From a bacterium (GTDB lineage: Bacteria > Bacteroidota > Ignavibacteria > SZUA-365), in NCBI GenBank assembly GCA_020444325.1, contig JAHLLD010000003.1:395572-459571 (forward strand): DNA of 64,000 bases, in the 5' to 3' direction. The position numbers and the translations under genes were made by a program. A model generated the notes under the pieces. The model searched no databases, was not told the DNA's origin, and worked only from the letters and a program-made list of their open reading frames with translations. Shown here one piece after another: positions 8,713 through 17,137 of this stretch. Within the stretch, counting starts at the first letter, position 1; every line of letters starts with the position of its first letter.

Positions 8713-9702
8713 TCAGGGCACTTCGATGCTGTCGAGTATTTCCTGGATGATCATTTCCGAGTTCATTTCCTCCGCTTCCGCTTCGTAGGTCACCGCCACT
8801 CGGTGGCGCAGCACGTCGAAGCAGACGGCACGAATGTCTTCAGGTATCACGTAGCCCCGGCGCTGAATGAAGGCATGCGCCTTGCCGGCGACGGCGAGGT
8901 TGATGCTGGCGCGCGGGGAACCGCCATAGGCGATGTAGCTCGCGAGCCGCTCGAGATTGAATGCCCGCGGGTCACGCGTGGCCTGGACGATATCGAGGAT
9001 GTAGCGCTCGATCTTTTCATCCATGTACACTTCATGCAGTGCCTGACGGGCATTGAGAATATCCTCGGTGGAAACGACGGGATTGGCGACCGGCAGCTCC
9101 GAGGCAATCTGCTGACGCATGATGCCGAGTTCTTCCTCCCGCGAAGGATAGTCGATTTTCACCTTGAGCATGAAACGGTCGACCTGCGCTTCGGGAAGCG
9201 GATAGGTGCCTTCCTGTTCGATGGGGTTCTGCGTTGCCATGACGAGGAAGGGACGCGGGAGGAAAAACGTTTCTTCCCCGATGGTGACCTGCCGTTCCTG
9301 CATTGCCTCGAGCAGTGCACTCTGCACCTTGGCGGGCGAACGGTTGATTTCGTCGGCAAGGATGAAATTGGCGAAAATCGGTCCCTGCTTCGTCTGGAAC
9401 TCGCCGTTCTTCTGATTGTAGATCATTGTGCCGATCAAATCGGCCGGAAGCAGATCGGGAGTGAACTGGATGCGGTGAAACGATGCTTTCATCGCTGATG
9501 CCAGCGTTTTGATCGCCGTCGTTTTTGCCAGGCCCGGGACGCCCTCGAGCAGAATATGTCCATCGGCCAGCACGCCGATCAGCAGACGGTCGACCATGCC
9601 TTTCTGGCCGATGATCACCTTGCCGATCTCCATGCGAAGCGCGTCGACGAATGCGCTCTCTTTCTGAATCCGTTCGTTGATTTCCTGGATATTGACTTCC
9701 AT
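8713..9702 (-). CDS. moxR: MoxR-family AAA+ ATPase
   Basis: 329 residues, first gene of the Bat operon. I chose the ATG at 9702 (MEVNIQEINERI), preceded by GAGAGG; the open frame to 9810 has no family-like sequence. Walker A is GVPGLAKT (about residues 48-55), Walker B is FILADEINRSPAKVQ, sensor 1 is ATQNPIEQEGTYPLPEAQ, and the C-terminal lid holds IAYGGSPRASI. MoxR proteins act as chaperones that insert cofactors or assemble complexes, working with VWA proteins such as BatA and BatB. Confidence 0.92.
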   Translation of the reverse strand: MEVNIQEINERIQKESAFVDALRMEIGKVIIGQKGMVDRLLIGVLADGHILLEGVPGLAKTTAIKTLASAMKASFHRIQFTPDLLPADLIGTMIYNQKNGEFQTKQGPIFANFILADEINRSPAKVQSALLEAMQERQVTIGEETFFLPRPFLVMATQNPIEQEGTYPLPEAQVDRFMLKVKIDYPSREEELGIMRQQIASELPVANPVVSTEDILNARQALHEVYMDEKIERYILDIVQATRDPRAFNLERLASYIAYGGSPRASINLAVAGKAHAFIQRRGYVIPEDIRAVCFDVLRHRVAVTYEAEAEEMNSEMIIQEILDSIEVP

Positions 9703-9979
9703 GCTGCCTCTCGACTGAACGCACATTGTTACTGTTTTATGGCGGAAACGGAATACCCTGCGTGCTGCCACGACTCGTTCCCGCTGTCTGCAAAACCCGA
9801 AAATACGCATTGAAGTTCAACGGTTGCAAACCCGAAATGCGTCCCCCGGTGCATTTGCATCGGTATTTGGACGCATCACCGCCCGGGATGTTCCCGGATG
9901 CCATTCAACCCCTGAAACAGATTCAACCCCTGAAACAGATGCAACCCCTGAAACAGATGCAACCCCTTCAACAGGAGGT
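9703..9979. other. Intergenic stretch upstream of the Bat operon
   Basis: 277 bases without a convincing gene. It must hold the Bat operon promoter (minus strand); a weak match to the TAnnTTTG type (TATTTTCG on the minus strand at 9798-9805) is the best I can see. The part next to the radical SAM gene is a tandem repeat listed separately. Confidence 0.5.
9904..9975. repeat. 18-bp tandem repeat after the radical SAM gene
   Basis: Four 18-bp units: two identical copies of TTCAACCCCTGAAACAGA, one with TG for TT at the start, and a degenerate fourth. It begins 4 bases after the radical SAM stop codon (9980-9982, minus strand). In one minus-strand frame it would read as a hexapeptide repeat (VSGVAS type), but no convincing gene covers it. 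Confidence 0.9.
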
Positions 9980-10948
9980 TCAGCGCTTTCGCAGTGTTTG
10001 AAGGACGTACTTCGCGTATCCGTAGCGGATTTTGGATGGTACAGAAGCGAGAGCGAGCCGGTTGGTGGGAAAGGCGAATGAAGGTTCGAAGTAGCAGTTG
10101 ATGGTGCAGCCTTCACAGAAGTCGTGTCGTCCTTCCCGCTCACGATGCCACTGCACACGGGGCTGCTGCCAGGCATCGACCAGACTGTCGCCGACAGGGA
10201 TTTTTTCGAAATGCAGATGATAGCATGGAAGAAGGATTTCGTTTTCGGGACTCAGCACGATCACCCTGCTCACCGCCTTGCACAGCGGATCCTGCGGGTC
10301 ATTTCCGCCCATGCGGCGCAGGGTGATGAAGGAAGGATTGAGGTATACCATGCTCTTGCGCGCAAACTGTTCGGTGTATGCGAGCGCCTCTGCACCGAGT
10401 CCCTCTTCCCGGAAATAGCTGAAGATGGGATTGAGCAGCAGCAGCAATCCCCGCTCCTGCGCCAGCTCGTACACCGCATCCATCTGCCGGTAATTCTCGT
10501 TCGTGACGGTGAACAGCAGATCCGGTTTTTCACCGAGCTCGCGCGCGATATCGAGCGACTCGAGCACATGGCTGAAACACGCGATACCGCGCATGGCATC
10601 ATGCTGTTCTGCGTCAGCGCTGTCGAGTGAAAAGTGCAGGAGATCCACCTTCCCCCGCAGGCGCTCCGCCAGTTTAGGGTAGAGCAGTCCATTCGTCGTG
10701 ATGCTCGTACGCATGCCATGCCTCTGCGCCTCACCCGCGATGGCATCGATGTCGGGATGAAGCAGCGGTTCCCCTCCCGTCAGGTCGATAAAGCGCACAC
10801 CCAGCCGCCGCAGATCCGGGATATTGCGCATGACATCTGCCGTCGGTGCATGCCGACTCGCGTGAAACGCCTTGTGATCCCCGAAGTGACAGAAATCGCA
10901 GTATGCATTGCAGCGATAGGTGAGGTAATAGTTGCAGAGAATGGGCAT
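9980..10948 (-). CDS. Radical SAM protein with SPASM-like C-terminus
   Basis: 322 residues from the ATG at 10948 (MPILCNYYLTYRCN); upstream residues in the open frame are not family-like. The radical SAM cluster motif is CNAYCDFC (about residues 14-21), followed by the Gly-rich LTGGEPLLHPD and SITTNG motifs for S-adenosylmethionine. The C-terminal third has extra cysteines (DPLCKAV, LPCYH, DFCEGCTINCYFEPS) that could bind an auxiliary Fe-S cluster, as in SPASM enzymes that modify peptides or cofactors. The layout also resembles HpnH-type or MoaA-like enzymes. No precursor peptide or partner is next to it, so the substrate is unknown. Confidence 0.8.
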   Translation of the reverse strand: MPILCNYYLTYRCNAYCDFCHFGDHKAFHASRHAPTADVMRNIPDLRRLGVRFIDLTGGEPLLHPDIDAIAGEAQRHGMRTSITTNGLLYPKLAERLRGKVDLLHFSLDSADAEQHDAMRGIACFSHVLESLDIARELGEKPDLLFTVTNENYRQMDAVYELAQERGLLLLLNPIFSYFREEGLGAEALAYTEQFARKSMVYLNPSFITLRRMGGNDPQDPLCKAVSRVIVLSPENEILLPCYHLHFEKIPVGDSLVDAWQQPRVQWHREREGRHDFCEGCTINCYFEPSFAFPTNRLALASVPSKIRYGYAKYVLQTLRKR

Positions 10949-11083
10949 CGCATGCCTGTGCTGGTGATCGTCGACTGCTGCAATAGTACAAAATCCTGCG
11001 CAGTTTTTTTTGCGGGCGGGAAACCCCATTGTCTGCCATCACGTTTTTCCTCATACTGAGAGCAGACACATGATGACAGGATT

Positions 11084-11728
11084 ATGAGATTTCACGACGT
11101 CACAGCCCGCATTGAAGAAGGTGAAGGACTCACCGTCGAATTCAAGCGCAAGGTCTCGACTCCAGCCAAGATCGCCCGGGAGATGATCGCGTTCGCGAAT
11201 ACACGTGGGGGAATCATTCTTTTTGGCATCGATGACGACAGGTCCGTTGTCGGCGTTGAAAGCGAAAAAGCGGAAATGGAGGACATCGCGTTCGCCGCTC
11301 GTCATCTCTGTGATCCCCCCGTGGAGCACGCGGTGGATATTTTCAATTTCGACGGATGCGATGTGATCTGTATCGAGATTCCCGAGAGCGAGCGCAAACC
11401 GCATTATCTCGTCGACGATGGCGAAGAACAGAAGGCCTTCGTGCGTGTCGGGGAAAAGAGCATACAGGCTTCGAAAGAAATGATTCGCGTTCTGCGCCAC
11501 CAGTATGGCGCCTCCGAACCGGTGCGGCTGGTATACGGGGAAGCCGAGCGCAGGCTTTTCCGCTACTTCGAAAAAAATGAACGCATCACGGTGAAGGAAT
11601 ATGCCCGTCTCATCAACGTGAGTGAACGCCGCGCTTCCCGCCTTCTCGTGCGCCTCGTACGCGCCGGAGCCGTGGCCATTCACACGCATGAGAAAACGGA
11701 CTATTTCACGCAGATGATACCCGGATGA
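11084..11728 (+). CDS. AlbA_2 (Schlafen-like) DNA-binding protein
   Basis: 214 residues, preceded by AGGA. Residues about 8-125 match the AlbA_2 (formerly AAA_4, PF04326) domain: EGLTVEFKRK, IAREMIAFANTRGGIILFGIDD and AFVRVGEKS are its typical phrases. Residues about 150-205 look like a winged helix (ITVKEYARLINVSERRASRLLVRLVRAG). Such proteins are predicted transcription regulators or nucleic-acid-binding factors. It is divergent from the radical SAM gene across a 135-base gap that may contain shared control sites. Target unknown. Confidence 0.8.
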   Translation: MRFHDVTARIEEGEGLTVEFKRKVSTPAKIAREMIAFANTRGGIILFGIDDDRSVVGVESEKAEMEDIAFAARHLCDPPVEHAVDIFNFDGCDVICIEIPESERKPHYLVDDGEEQKAFVRVGEKSIQASKEMIRVLRHQYGASEPVRLVYGEAERRLFRYFEKNERITVKEYARLINVSERRASRLLVRLVRAGAVAIHTHEKTDYFTQMIPG

Positions 11729-11768
11729 ATCGCTGCATCGCCGGCCCGCATGGCAGATCTCCCTGTGG

Positions 11769-11800
11769 TTTGCATTCATGTGAAAAAGGTACTACATTTG
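11769..11800 (+). promoter_or_regulatory. Bacteroidota-type promoter of tRNA-Ala
   Basis: TTTG at 11769-11772, a 20-nt spacer and TACATTTG at 11793-11800 match the TTG / TAnnTTTG consensus exactly. The tRNA starts 11 nt after the element. Confidence 0.8.
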
Positions 11801-11810
11801 TGAACCCCTC

Positions 11811-11883
<73 letters not shown>

Positions 11884-11885
11884 CA

Positions 11886-11914
11886 AAAGGTCTGAATACA
11901 TCAGGCCTTTTTTT
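11886..11914 (+). terminator. Rho-independent terminator after tRNA-Ala
   Basis: A 10-bp stem (AAAGGTCTGA with TCAGGCCTTT, one G-U pair) with a 5-nt loop runs straight into a T-tract at 11908-11914. Confidence 0.85.
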
Positions 11915-11939
11915 GTATCTCCCATTGCTTCGAGGCATC

Positions 11940-12347
11940 ATGGACTTCCCCGTCGAGACCGCCAGAGAACTCCTCACTATCGCCCGCGAGGCCCGCGAGC
12001 AGGCACATGCCCCGTACAGCGGTTTCCGCGTCGGTGCCGCGCTGCTGACAGAAGACGGCAGTGTCGTCCCGGGCTGCAATGTCGAGAACAGCTCTTACTC
12101 TCTCACCTGCTGCGCAGAGCGCACGGCAGTGTTTGCCGCCGTTACTGCTGGCTACACCTCTTTCCTCGCCATCGCCATCGTTGCAGACGGCGAGGCCGTG
12201 CCCCCCTGCGGTGCCTGCCGCCAGGTACTGAGCGAGTTCAATCCTTCCCTCCCCATCATCCTCTCTGATGCACACGAAAACCCGCGCATCCTCTCCCTTA
12301 CCAACCTGCTGCCGGAACCCTTCAACGCGGATTTTTTGAAAGACTGA
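11940..12347 (+). CDS. cdd: Cytidine deaminase
   Basis: 135 residues from the ATG at 11940; the open frame upstream runs through the tRNA and is not coding. It is the short, homotetrameric type: the zinc motif is CAERTA (Cys in place of the His of the dimeric enzymes) with PCGACRQ downstream, the substrate motif CNVENSSYSLT, and the N-terminal APYSGFRVGAAL. It hydrolyses cytidine and deoxycytidine to uridine and deoxyuridine in pyrimidine salvage. It stands alone between the tRNA terminator and the next promoter. Confidence 0.95.
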   Translation: MDFPVETARELLTIAREAREQAHAPYSGFRVGAALLTEDGSVVPGCNVENSSYSLTCCAERTAVFAAVTAGYTSFLAIAIVADGEAVPPCGACRQVLSEFNPSLPIILSDAHENPRILSLTNLLPEPFNADFLKD

Positions 12348-12411
12348 CACCTCGCGTCCGTATCAGGCGACGAAGTCTCGCCGGTGCGCAGGACAAATCA
12401 CTTTCCGCCTG

Positions 12412-12440
12412 TTGCAAAACTGTGCAAATAGACATATAAT
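12412..12440 (+). promoter_or_regulatory. Sigma-70-like promoter (TTGCAA-17-TATAAT)
   Basis: TTGCAA at 12412-12417 and a perfect TATAAT at 12435-12440 are 17 nt apart, the E. coli optimum. It would drive the barrel gene at 12539 and probably the OmpA gene behind it. It differs from the TAnnTTTG promoters elsewhere in the window. Confidence 0.55.
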
Positions 12441-12538
12441 AGGGCCATATCCATCAGCTATTTGACTTTCGCATTCCTGCAACCCGCAGGGATTCGTTGT
12501 CGTGACATATGCCAAATTCCTATCAACATTCAGGATTC

Positions 12539-13453
12539 ATGGACATGCGCCTATCTCTACGCACCTGTCTGGCTGTAATGCTGATCAGCGGACTGCTGCT
12601 CCCTGCGCTCCCGCAGCAGGGATTCGCGGACGGACCTGATCGGCAGCCCTCTCGATCATGGCTGCGCGACGGCGGGGACGTACTACGTCCCGAACGTACG
12701 CAACCCAGTGATTATGTCTGGTATATCGGTGTCGATGCGGGGCTGACCTATTCCCGCTTCCAGGACGGACCAGTCTACTACATCATTCCTCATCCTTACG
12801 TTCCCGAACTCGACTGGTTCGGCAGCGCTGATGAAGGCGACGGCCTCGGACTGTATCTCGGGGCGACCGTGGATTTCCCACTGTCGGACATTTTCGGGAT
12901 TGTCATCAAAGGCTACTACCACACGCGCACGGGGACATCTGAAACGGACCTGGAGATTCAGCACCCGACAGAGCCCCTGCAAACCGCGATACTGCACAAT
13001 GAAACCGACATGAGCTTCGATTACCTCAGTGCGGATATCCTCGCACGCATCAATATCCCTACGACTCCGGTGTACGCTCTTCTCGGCTTCGCCTACAGTT
13101 CACTTTCTTCCAACAACTTCACACTCAATCAGAGCATCGTTGATCCCGCAGATCTCTACTACTGGGAAGACATGAACGGATCGATCCCGAACATGCTTCG
13201 TGAGGGAAGTACGGAAGGTGAAATTCAGCAGTTCAAGGATTCACGCCTCGATTTCAAACTCGGACTCGGACTCTGGATTCCGCTCACGCCTTCGCTGTCA
13301 CTGACACCCGAGGCCGCAGTCGCCATTCCGATGGGCGATCTGATCGATAGCGACCAGGTGGACCAGGCCGCCATCGACGCCGGCTTCGTCAATCCGGATT
13401 TCAACATGATTACAAGCTTCATTACCATCGGCCTTCGCTGGCATATCGACTAA
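12539..13453 (+). CDS. Outer-membrane beta-barrel protein
   Basis: 304 residues from the ATG at 12539 (a second ATG at 12545 is equally possible; the frame is open from 12509). Signal peptide about 3-30 (LRTCLAVMLISGLLLPALP). The mature protein has many short alternating strands (VDFPLSDIFGIVIKGYY; FKLGLGLWIPLTPSLSLTPEA) and ends with FITIGLRWHID, as small porin-like barrels of this group do. Only 18 nt separate it from the PD40-OmpA gene, so they are probably co-transcribed. Function unknown. Confidence 0.8.
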   Translation: MDMRLSLRTCLAVMLISGLLLPALPQQGFADGPDRQPSRSWLRDGGDVLRPERTQPSDYVWYIGVDAGLTYSRFQDGPVYYIIPHPYVPELDWFGSADEGDGLGLYLGATVDFPLSDIFGIVIKGYYHTRTGTSETDLEIQHPTEPLQTAILHNETDMSFDYLSADILARINIPTTPVYALLGFAYSSLSSNNFTLNQSIVDPADLYYWEDMNGSIPNMLREGSTEGEIQQFKDSRLDFKLGLGLWIPLTPSLSLTPEAAVAIPMGDLIDSDQVDQAAIDAGFVNPDFNMITSFITIGLRWHID

Positions 13454-13471
13454 CACGAGGAGAATACGAGC

Positions 13472-14995
13472 ATGAAACATCTGGCACGCACATTATGCCT
13501 GTTCCTGCCGCTGCTGCTTCTCGCGACGACGGCCATGGCGCAGGAGGAAATGAAACCACAACGAAAAATGATCACACCACAGAACTACGACGTAACTGTC
13601 CGTTCGCTTGGTGGCGATTTCAATTCTTCCGACGATGATTTTGCACCCCTGCTGCTCGGTACGGGGAAAGTTCTGTATTTCACATCAAACCGCAACGGGG
13701 ATCAGGATATCTATTCCGCCGTCATGGGACAGACGGACTGGGAGCAGATCCAGGCCGCGGGTCCCGTTCTCAACTCTTCCGGTGACGAAGGCGGAACGAC
13801 AATCACTCCTGACGGAAGGTGGATGGTGTTCACCGCCTGTGACCGGGCCGATGGCGTTGGAGACTGCGATCTCTACATCGCCGAATACATCGGTGGCAGC
13901 TGGCGCAACATCTCGAATCTCGGGCGGAATGTGAACTCATCTTCGTGGGATTCGCAGCCAAGCCTCTCGCCTGACGGACTCCTGCTGTTCTTTTCCTCCG
14001 AGCGCCCGGGTGGACAGGGTGGCACCGATATCTGGATGTGCAGTCGCACGTACGGCGGTGATTTCGGCAAGGCCGTGAACCTGCCGGCGACGATCAACAC
14101 CAGCGGTGATGAGGTCGCCCCCTACATCGCTGCAGACAATCAGACACTGTATTTCTCCAGCGACATGCAGCCCGGAATCGGCGGACTCGATATCTACCGC
14201 ACGCGGAAATCGCAGCGGGGATGGTCCGAACCGCAGCATATCGGCACGCCCATCAACAGCGAATATGACGACTACTTCTGCAGTCTCAGACTGAACTCCG
14301 ACGATCTCTACTTTGCCAGTGATCGTCCCGGTGGCAGCGGTGGTCTGGATGTCTATCTCGCCGTCCCGAATCCCCTCCCGCCCAGCGGTGTGACAACGGT
14401 GATGGGACGCGTCACCGATTCCCGCAATGACGCCCCGGTGGGCGCTGCCCTCACGGTACGCGACATTGAGACCAATGAGGTCCTGAGTACTTTCTACAGC
14501 GATGAAGTCAACGGTGATTACATCGTAGTACTCCAGCCTGGAAAGAGTTACGTCATCACCGCGGAAGCACCTGGTTACCTGTTCTATTCCGACCGCTTCG
14601 ACGTCCCGGCCGAGTCGATGAACAAGATGGTTCGCAAAGACATCGCCATGACTCGCGACATCGTGCGCCTGCTTGTCTACTTCGATTTCGACAAGGCAAC
14701 GCTGCAGCCCGCATCGTACGTGGATCTCGACAGGGCGGCCGACTGGCTGAAAGGCAATCCCACGGTCAAGGTTGAGCTCGCCGGACACACCGACAATGTG
14801 GGGTCACGCGAATACAACAAAAAGCTTTCGCATGACCGTGCACAGGCGGTGCGTGAATACCTCGTCAAAAAAGGTATCTCACCTGCACGCCTGACAGCCA
14901 ACGGCTATGGCATGGAACAGCCGGTTGCTGAAAATGACACCGATGAGGGACGTGCACTCAACCGCCGCGTTGAATTCCGCGTCACTTCCCGGTAA
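13472..14995 (+). CDS. PD40 beta-propeller / OmpA-family envelope protein
   Basis: 507 residues with AGGAG upstream. Order: signal peptide (1-23, ending AMAQ); five or so WD40-like PD40 repeats (about 35-300) with phrases such as YFTSNRNGDQDIY, LFFSSERPGGQGGTDI and YFASDRPGGSGGLDVY; a carboxypeptidase-regulatory-like Ig domain (about 310-390); and an OmpA peptidoglycan-binding domain (about 400-507) with VYFDFDKATLQP, LAGHTDNVGS and NRRVEF. Proteins of this shape anchor outer-membrane complexes to the cell wall; in T9SS organisms PorE/PorW-like proteins are similar. A link to T9SS is inference. Confidence 0.9.
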   Translation: MKHLARTLCLFLPLLLLATTAMAQEEMKPQRKMITPQNYDVTVRSLGGDFNSSDDDFAPLLLGTGKVLYFTSNRNGDQDIYSAVMGQTDWEQIQAAGPVLNSSGDEGGTTITPDGRWMVFTACDRADGVGDCDLYIAEYIGGSWRNISNLGRNVNSSSWDSQPSLSPDGLLLFFSSERPGGQGGTDIWMCSRTYGGDFGKAVNLPATINTSGDEVAPYIAADNQTLYFSSDMQPGIGGLDIYRTRKSQRGWSEPQHIGTPINSEYDDYFCSLRLNSDDLYFASDRPGGSGGLDVYLAVPNPLPPSGVTTVMGRVTDSRNDAPVGAALTVRDIETNEVLSTFYSDEVNGDYIVVLQPGKSYVITAEAPGYLFYSDRFDVPAESMNKMVRKDIAMTRDIVRLLVYFDFDKATLQPASYVDLDRAADWLKGNPTVKVELAGHTDNVGSREYNKKLSHDRAQAVREYLVKKGISPARLTANGYGMEQPVAENDTDEGRALNRRVEFRVTSR

Positions 14996-14996
14996 T

Positions 14997-15079
14997 TATG
15001 CAGAAACTGCATATTCTGACGGACTCGTTTATGCAGATTCTGCATATTTTCCGTCCGTGAAATATGCAGAATCTGCATA
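14997..15079. repeat. Three 17-bp palindromes at exact 33-bp spacing
   Basis: TATGCAG-NNN-CTGCATA at 14997-15013 (NNN = AAA), 15030-15046 (ATT) and 15063-15079 (AAT). The arms are identical; only the central three bases vary. The two spacers are both 16 bp (15014-15029, 15047-15062) and contain GACGGAC and GTCCGT, inverted with respect to each other. The array lies between the 3' ends of two convergent genes. A half copy (TATGCAGAA) recurs at 15112. The same motif with the same spacing occurs at 58119-58168. Confidence 0.95.
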
Positions 15080-15115
15080 ATGCAGCCAGAATCAATAATA
15101 AATTCCCCCTCTATG

Positions 15116-15146
15116 CAGAACAGGCGCCCCGCAGGCGCCTGTTCTG
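15116..15146. terminator. Strong hairpin between convergent genes
   Basis: A perfect 13-bp stem (15116-15128 with 15134-15146, core AACAGGCGCC) and 5-nt loop. It touches the dCMP deaminase stop codon and follows the palindrome array. It can serve both converging genes, although neither side has a long T-tract. Confidence 0.65.
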
Positions 15147-15620
15147 TTATTCCGTCTCGAGAAGTTCTTCGGGGGGAAGCTGATACAGTTCGATGCTGGA
15201 ATGTGCCAGCAAAGGCTCAATGCGATGGATTTTGTAGGGTTTGAGGTAGATGATCCGTTTGATCCCCGTATTCATGATTGTCTTCAGACAATGATAACAG
15301 GGACTTGCCGTGACATAGATGTCGGCACCCTCGATTTCCACTCCATGCTTCGCCGCCTGGGCGATGGCGTTGATTTCAGCATGAATCGTGCGGAAACAGT
15401 TTTCCTCCTCTTCACCGTCGGGATTGCGTGAAACGTAGATCAGGCAGCCCACATCGGTGCAATGCGGGTGTCCCGCCGGCGAGCCATTGTACCCCGTGGC
15501 GATGATGTTCTTGTCCTTCACGATCACCGCTCCGATTTTTGCGCGCGAACAGGTTGCCCGATCAGCAACCAGCGTGGCAATTCTCATGAAATAGGCGTCC
15601 CAGCTTCGTCGTGGCGACAT
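15147..15620 (-). CDS. dCMP deaminase family protein (ComE-like)
   Basis: 157 residues with an excellent ribosome site (AGGAGG) before the ATG at 15620. The zinc-dependent deaminase signature is [11 protein letters not shown] (His ligand and proton-shuttle Glu) with PCYHCLK for the two Cys ligands. The N-terminal [22 protein letters not shown] and the additional Cys/His residues (HCTDVGCL) match dCMP deaminases. It makes dUMP from dCMP for thymidylate synthesis. It is transcribed towards the OmpA gene and shares the hairpin at its 3' end. Confidence 0.92.
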   Translation of the reverse strand: MSPRRSWDAYFMRIATLVADRATCSRAKIGAVIVKDKNIIATGYNGSPAGHPHCTDVGCLIYVSRNPDGEEEENCFRTIHAEINAIAQAAKHGVEIEGADIYVTASPCYHCLKTIMNTGIKRIIYLKPYKIHRIEPLLAHSSIELYQLPPEELLETE

Positions 15621-15696
15621 GTATCCTCCTGATGACGTATCGATGTAATGGCTGGAATATACATGATGAACGGCGGAATTTCATCATTCATCCGGC

Positions 15697-15727
15697 TTGT
15701 GATTACAGGAAATACGACTAACTTGTG
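15697..15727 (+). promoter_or_regulatory. Probable promoter of phoH
   Basis: TTG at 15697-15699, a 19-nt spacer and TAACTTGTG at 15719-15727 approximate the TTG / TAnnTTTG consensus with one mismatch. The leader to the phoH ATG would be about 35 nt. Confidence 0.45.
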
Positions 15728-15762
15728 AAGTGATAAACGCAGTTCCATCCCGAGGATGATGT

Positions 15763-17130
15763 ATGCCGCGGAAAACCACAAAGAAGACGACCACTCGCAC
15801 TCCCTCCCGCAGAAAAAAGATCTTTGTCATCGATACCAATGTCATCCTTCATGACAGCTCCTGCATCCACAAGTTCGAGGAGCATGACATCGTCATTCCG
15901 ATTGCCGTGCTGGAAGAACTGGATCAATTCAAGAAGGGTAATGAAACACTGAATTTCCACGCGCGTGAATTTGTGCGCTCGCTCGATACGCTGAGCGGTG
16001 ACAAACTGTTCAACGGCGGCGTGAAAATCGGTGACAAAATGGGCAATATCTCCATCCGCCTCGATCAGGAACTCGAGAGCGAATTTGCCCGCAGTTTCCC
16101 GACACAGACGCCCGATCACCGCATCCTGCACTGTGCATACGCGCTGAATGCGGAATTCCCGGGCAAGCAGGTCATACTCGTCACGAAGGACGTCAACCTG
16201 CGGATGAAAGCGAAAGGCATGGGACTGCGGTCGCAGGATTATGCTTCCGACATGGTCAAGGACCTCGACACGCTGTACACCGGACGACGGGTGCTCGAGG
16301 TGGTGGATGACACGATCATTGACCGGTTGTACCAGATGCCGTTCGAAGTGCCGGCTGAAGAGTTCGAGGATGCCAACAGCTTTCGTCCCAACGAATATTT
16401 CATCGTGCGCTGCGGCAAGAAATCGGCGCTCGCAACGTATGACGCACAGATGCGGCAGGTCAAGCGAATCGACAAGTTCCAGGCCTACGGCATCACGCCG
16501 CGAAATTCCGAGCAGACTTTCGCCCTGCAGGCACTGACGGATCCCAACATTCCGCTCGTCTCGATGTGCGGAAAAGCGGGCACCGGGAAAACCCTGCTCG
16601 CCCTGGCGGCCGCGCTGGAGAAACGCAAACTGTACAGGCAGATCTACCTCGCACGTCCCGTCGTTCCTCTCAGCAACAAGGACCTCGGTTTCCTCCCCGG
16701 TGATATTCATTCCAAGCTCGATCCCTACATGCAGCCGCTGTTCGATAACCTGGGTGTCATCCAGAACCAGTTCGCAGAATCCGACGTCAAGCACCGGCGC
16801 ATCGCGGAAATGCTGAAGGAGGAAAAGCTTGTCATTTCCCCGCTCGCGTATATCAGGGGCCGCAGCCTGGTGAATATATATTTCATCGTCGATGAAGCGC
16901 AGAACCTGACACCGCACGAGATCAAGACCATTATCACACGCGCCGGCGAAGGCACAAAATTCATATTCACCGGCGACATTTACCAGATCGATCATCCCTA
17001 TCTCGACAGCCGGTCGAACGGACTCAGCTACCTCATCGACAAGATGCAGGGACAGAGCCTCTATGCCCACGTGACACTCGAGAAGGGTGAACGATCCGAT
17101 CTCGCCGAGCTTGCCAGCGATCTGCTCTGA
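15763..17130 (+). CDS. phoH: PhoH-family protein with N-terminal PIN domain
   Basis: 455 residues. The N-terminal PIN domain (about 18-150) begins with IFVIDTNVILHD and keeps the acidic residues of a Mg-dependent RNase. The PhoH ATPase domain (about 245-440) has Walker A GKAGTGKT (about 269-276), Walker B IVDEAQN (about 373-379) and the family phrase FTGDIYQIDHPYLD. PIN-PhoH (PhoH2, YlaK-like) proteins are RNA helicase/RNases. The Lys/Arg/Thr-rich first 18 residues are likely RNA-binding. The GroES-like gene starts 8 nt later. Confidence 0.92.
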   Translation: MPRKTTKKTTTRTPSRRKKIFVIDTNVILHDSSCIHKFEEHDIVIPIAVLEELDQFKKGNETLNFHAREFVRSLDTLSGDKLFNGGVKIGDKMGNISIRLDQELESEFARSFPTQTPDHRILHCAYALNAEFPGKQVILVTKDVNLRMKAKGMGLRSQDYASDMVKDLDTLYTGRRVLEVVDDTIIDRLYQMPFEVPAEEFEDANSFRPNEYFIVRCGKKSALATYDAQMRQVKRIDKFQAYGITPRNSEQTFALQALTDPNIPLVSMCGKAGTGKTLLALAAALEKRKLYRQIYLARPVVPLSNKDLGFLPGDIHSKLDPYMQPLFDNLGVIQNQFAESDVKHRRIAEMLKEEKLVISPLAYIRGRSLVNIYFIVDEAQNLTPHEIKTIITRAGEGTKFIFTGDIYQIDHPYLDSRSNGLSYLIDKMQGQSLYAHVTLEKGERSDLAELASDLL

Positions 17131-17137
17131 GGCAGCG

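Noticed and set aside
9817-10176. A small minus-strand frame with hexapeptide repeats
   Set aside because: Mostly antisense-frame overlap with the radical SAM gene; no ribosome site. The repeat itself is reported as DNA.
14997-15079. The palindrome array as a small CRISPR
   Set aside because: Repeats are only 17 bp and fully palindromic, spacers are 16 bp, and no cas gene is present.
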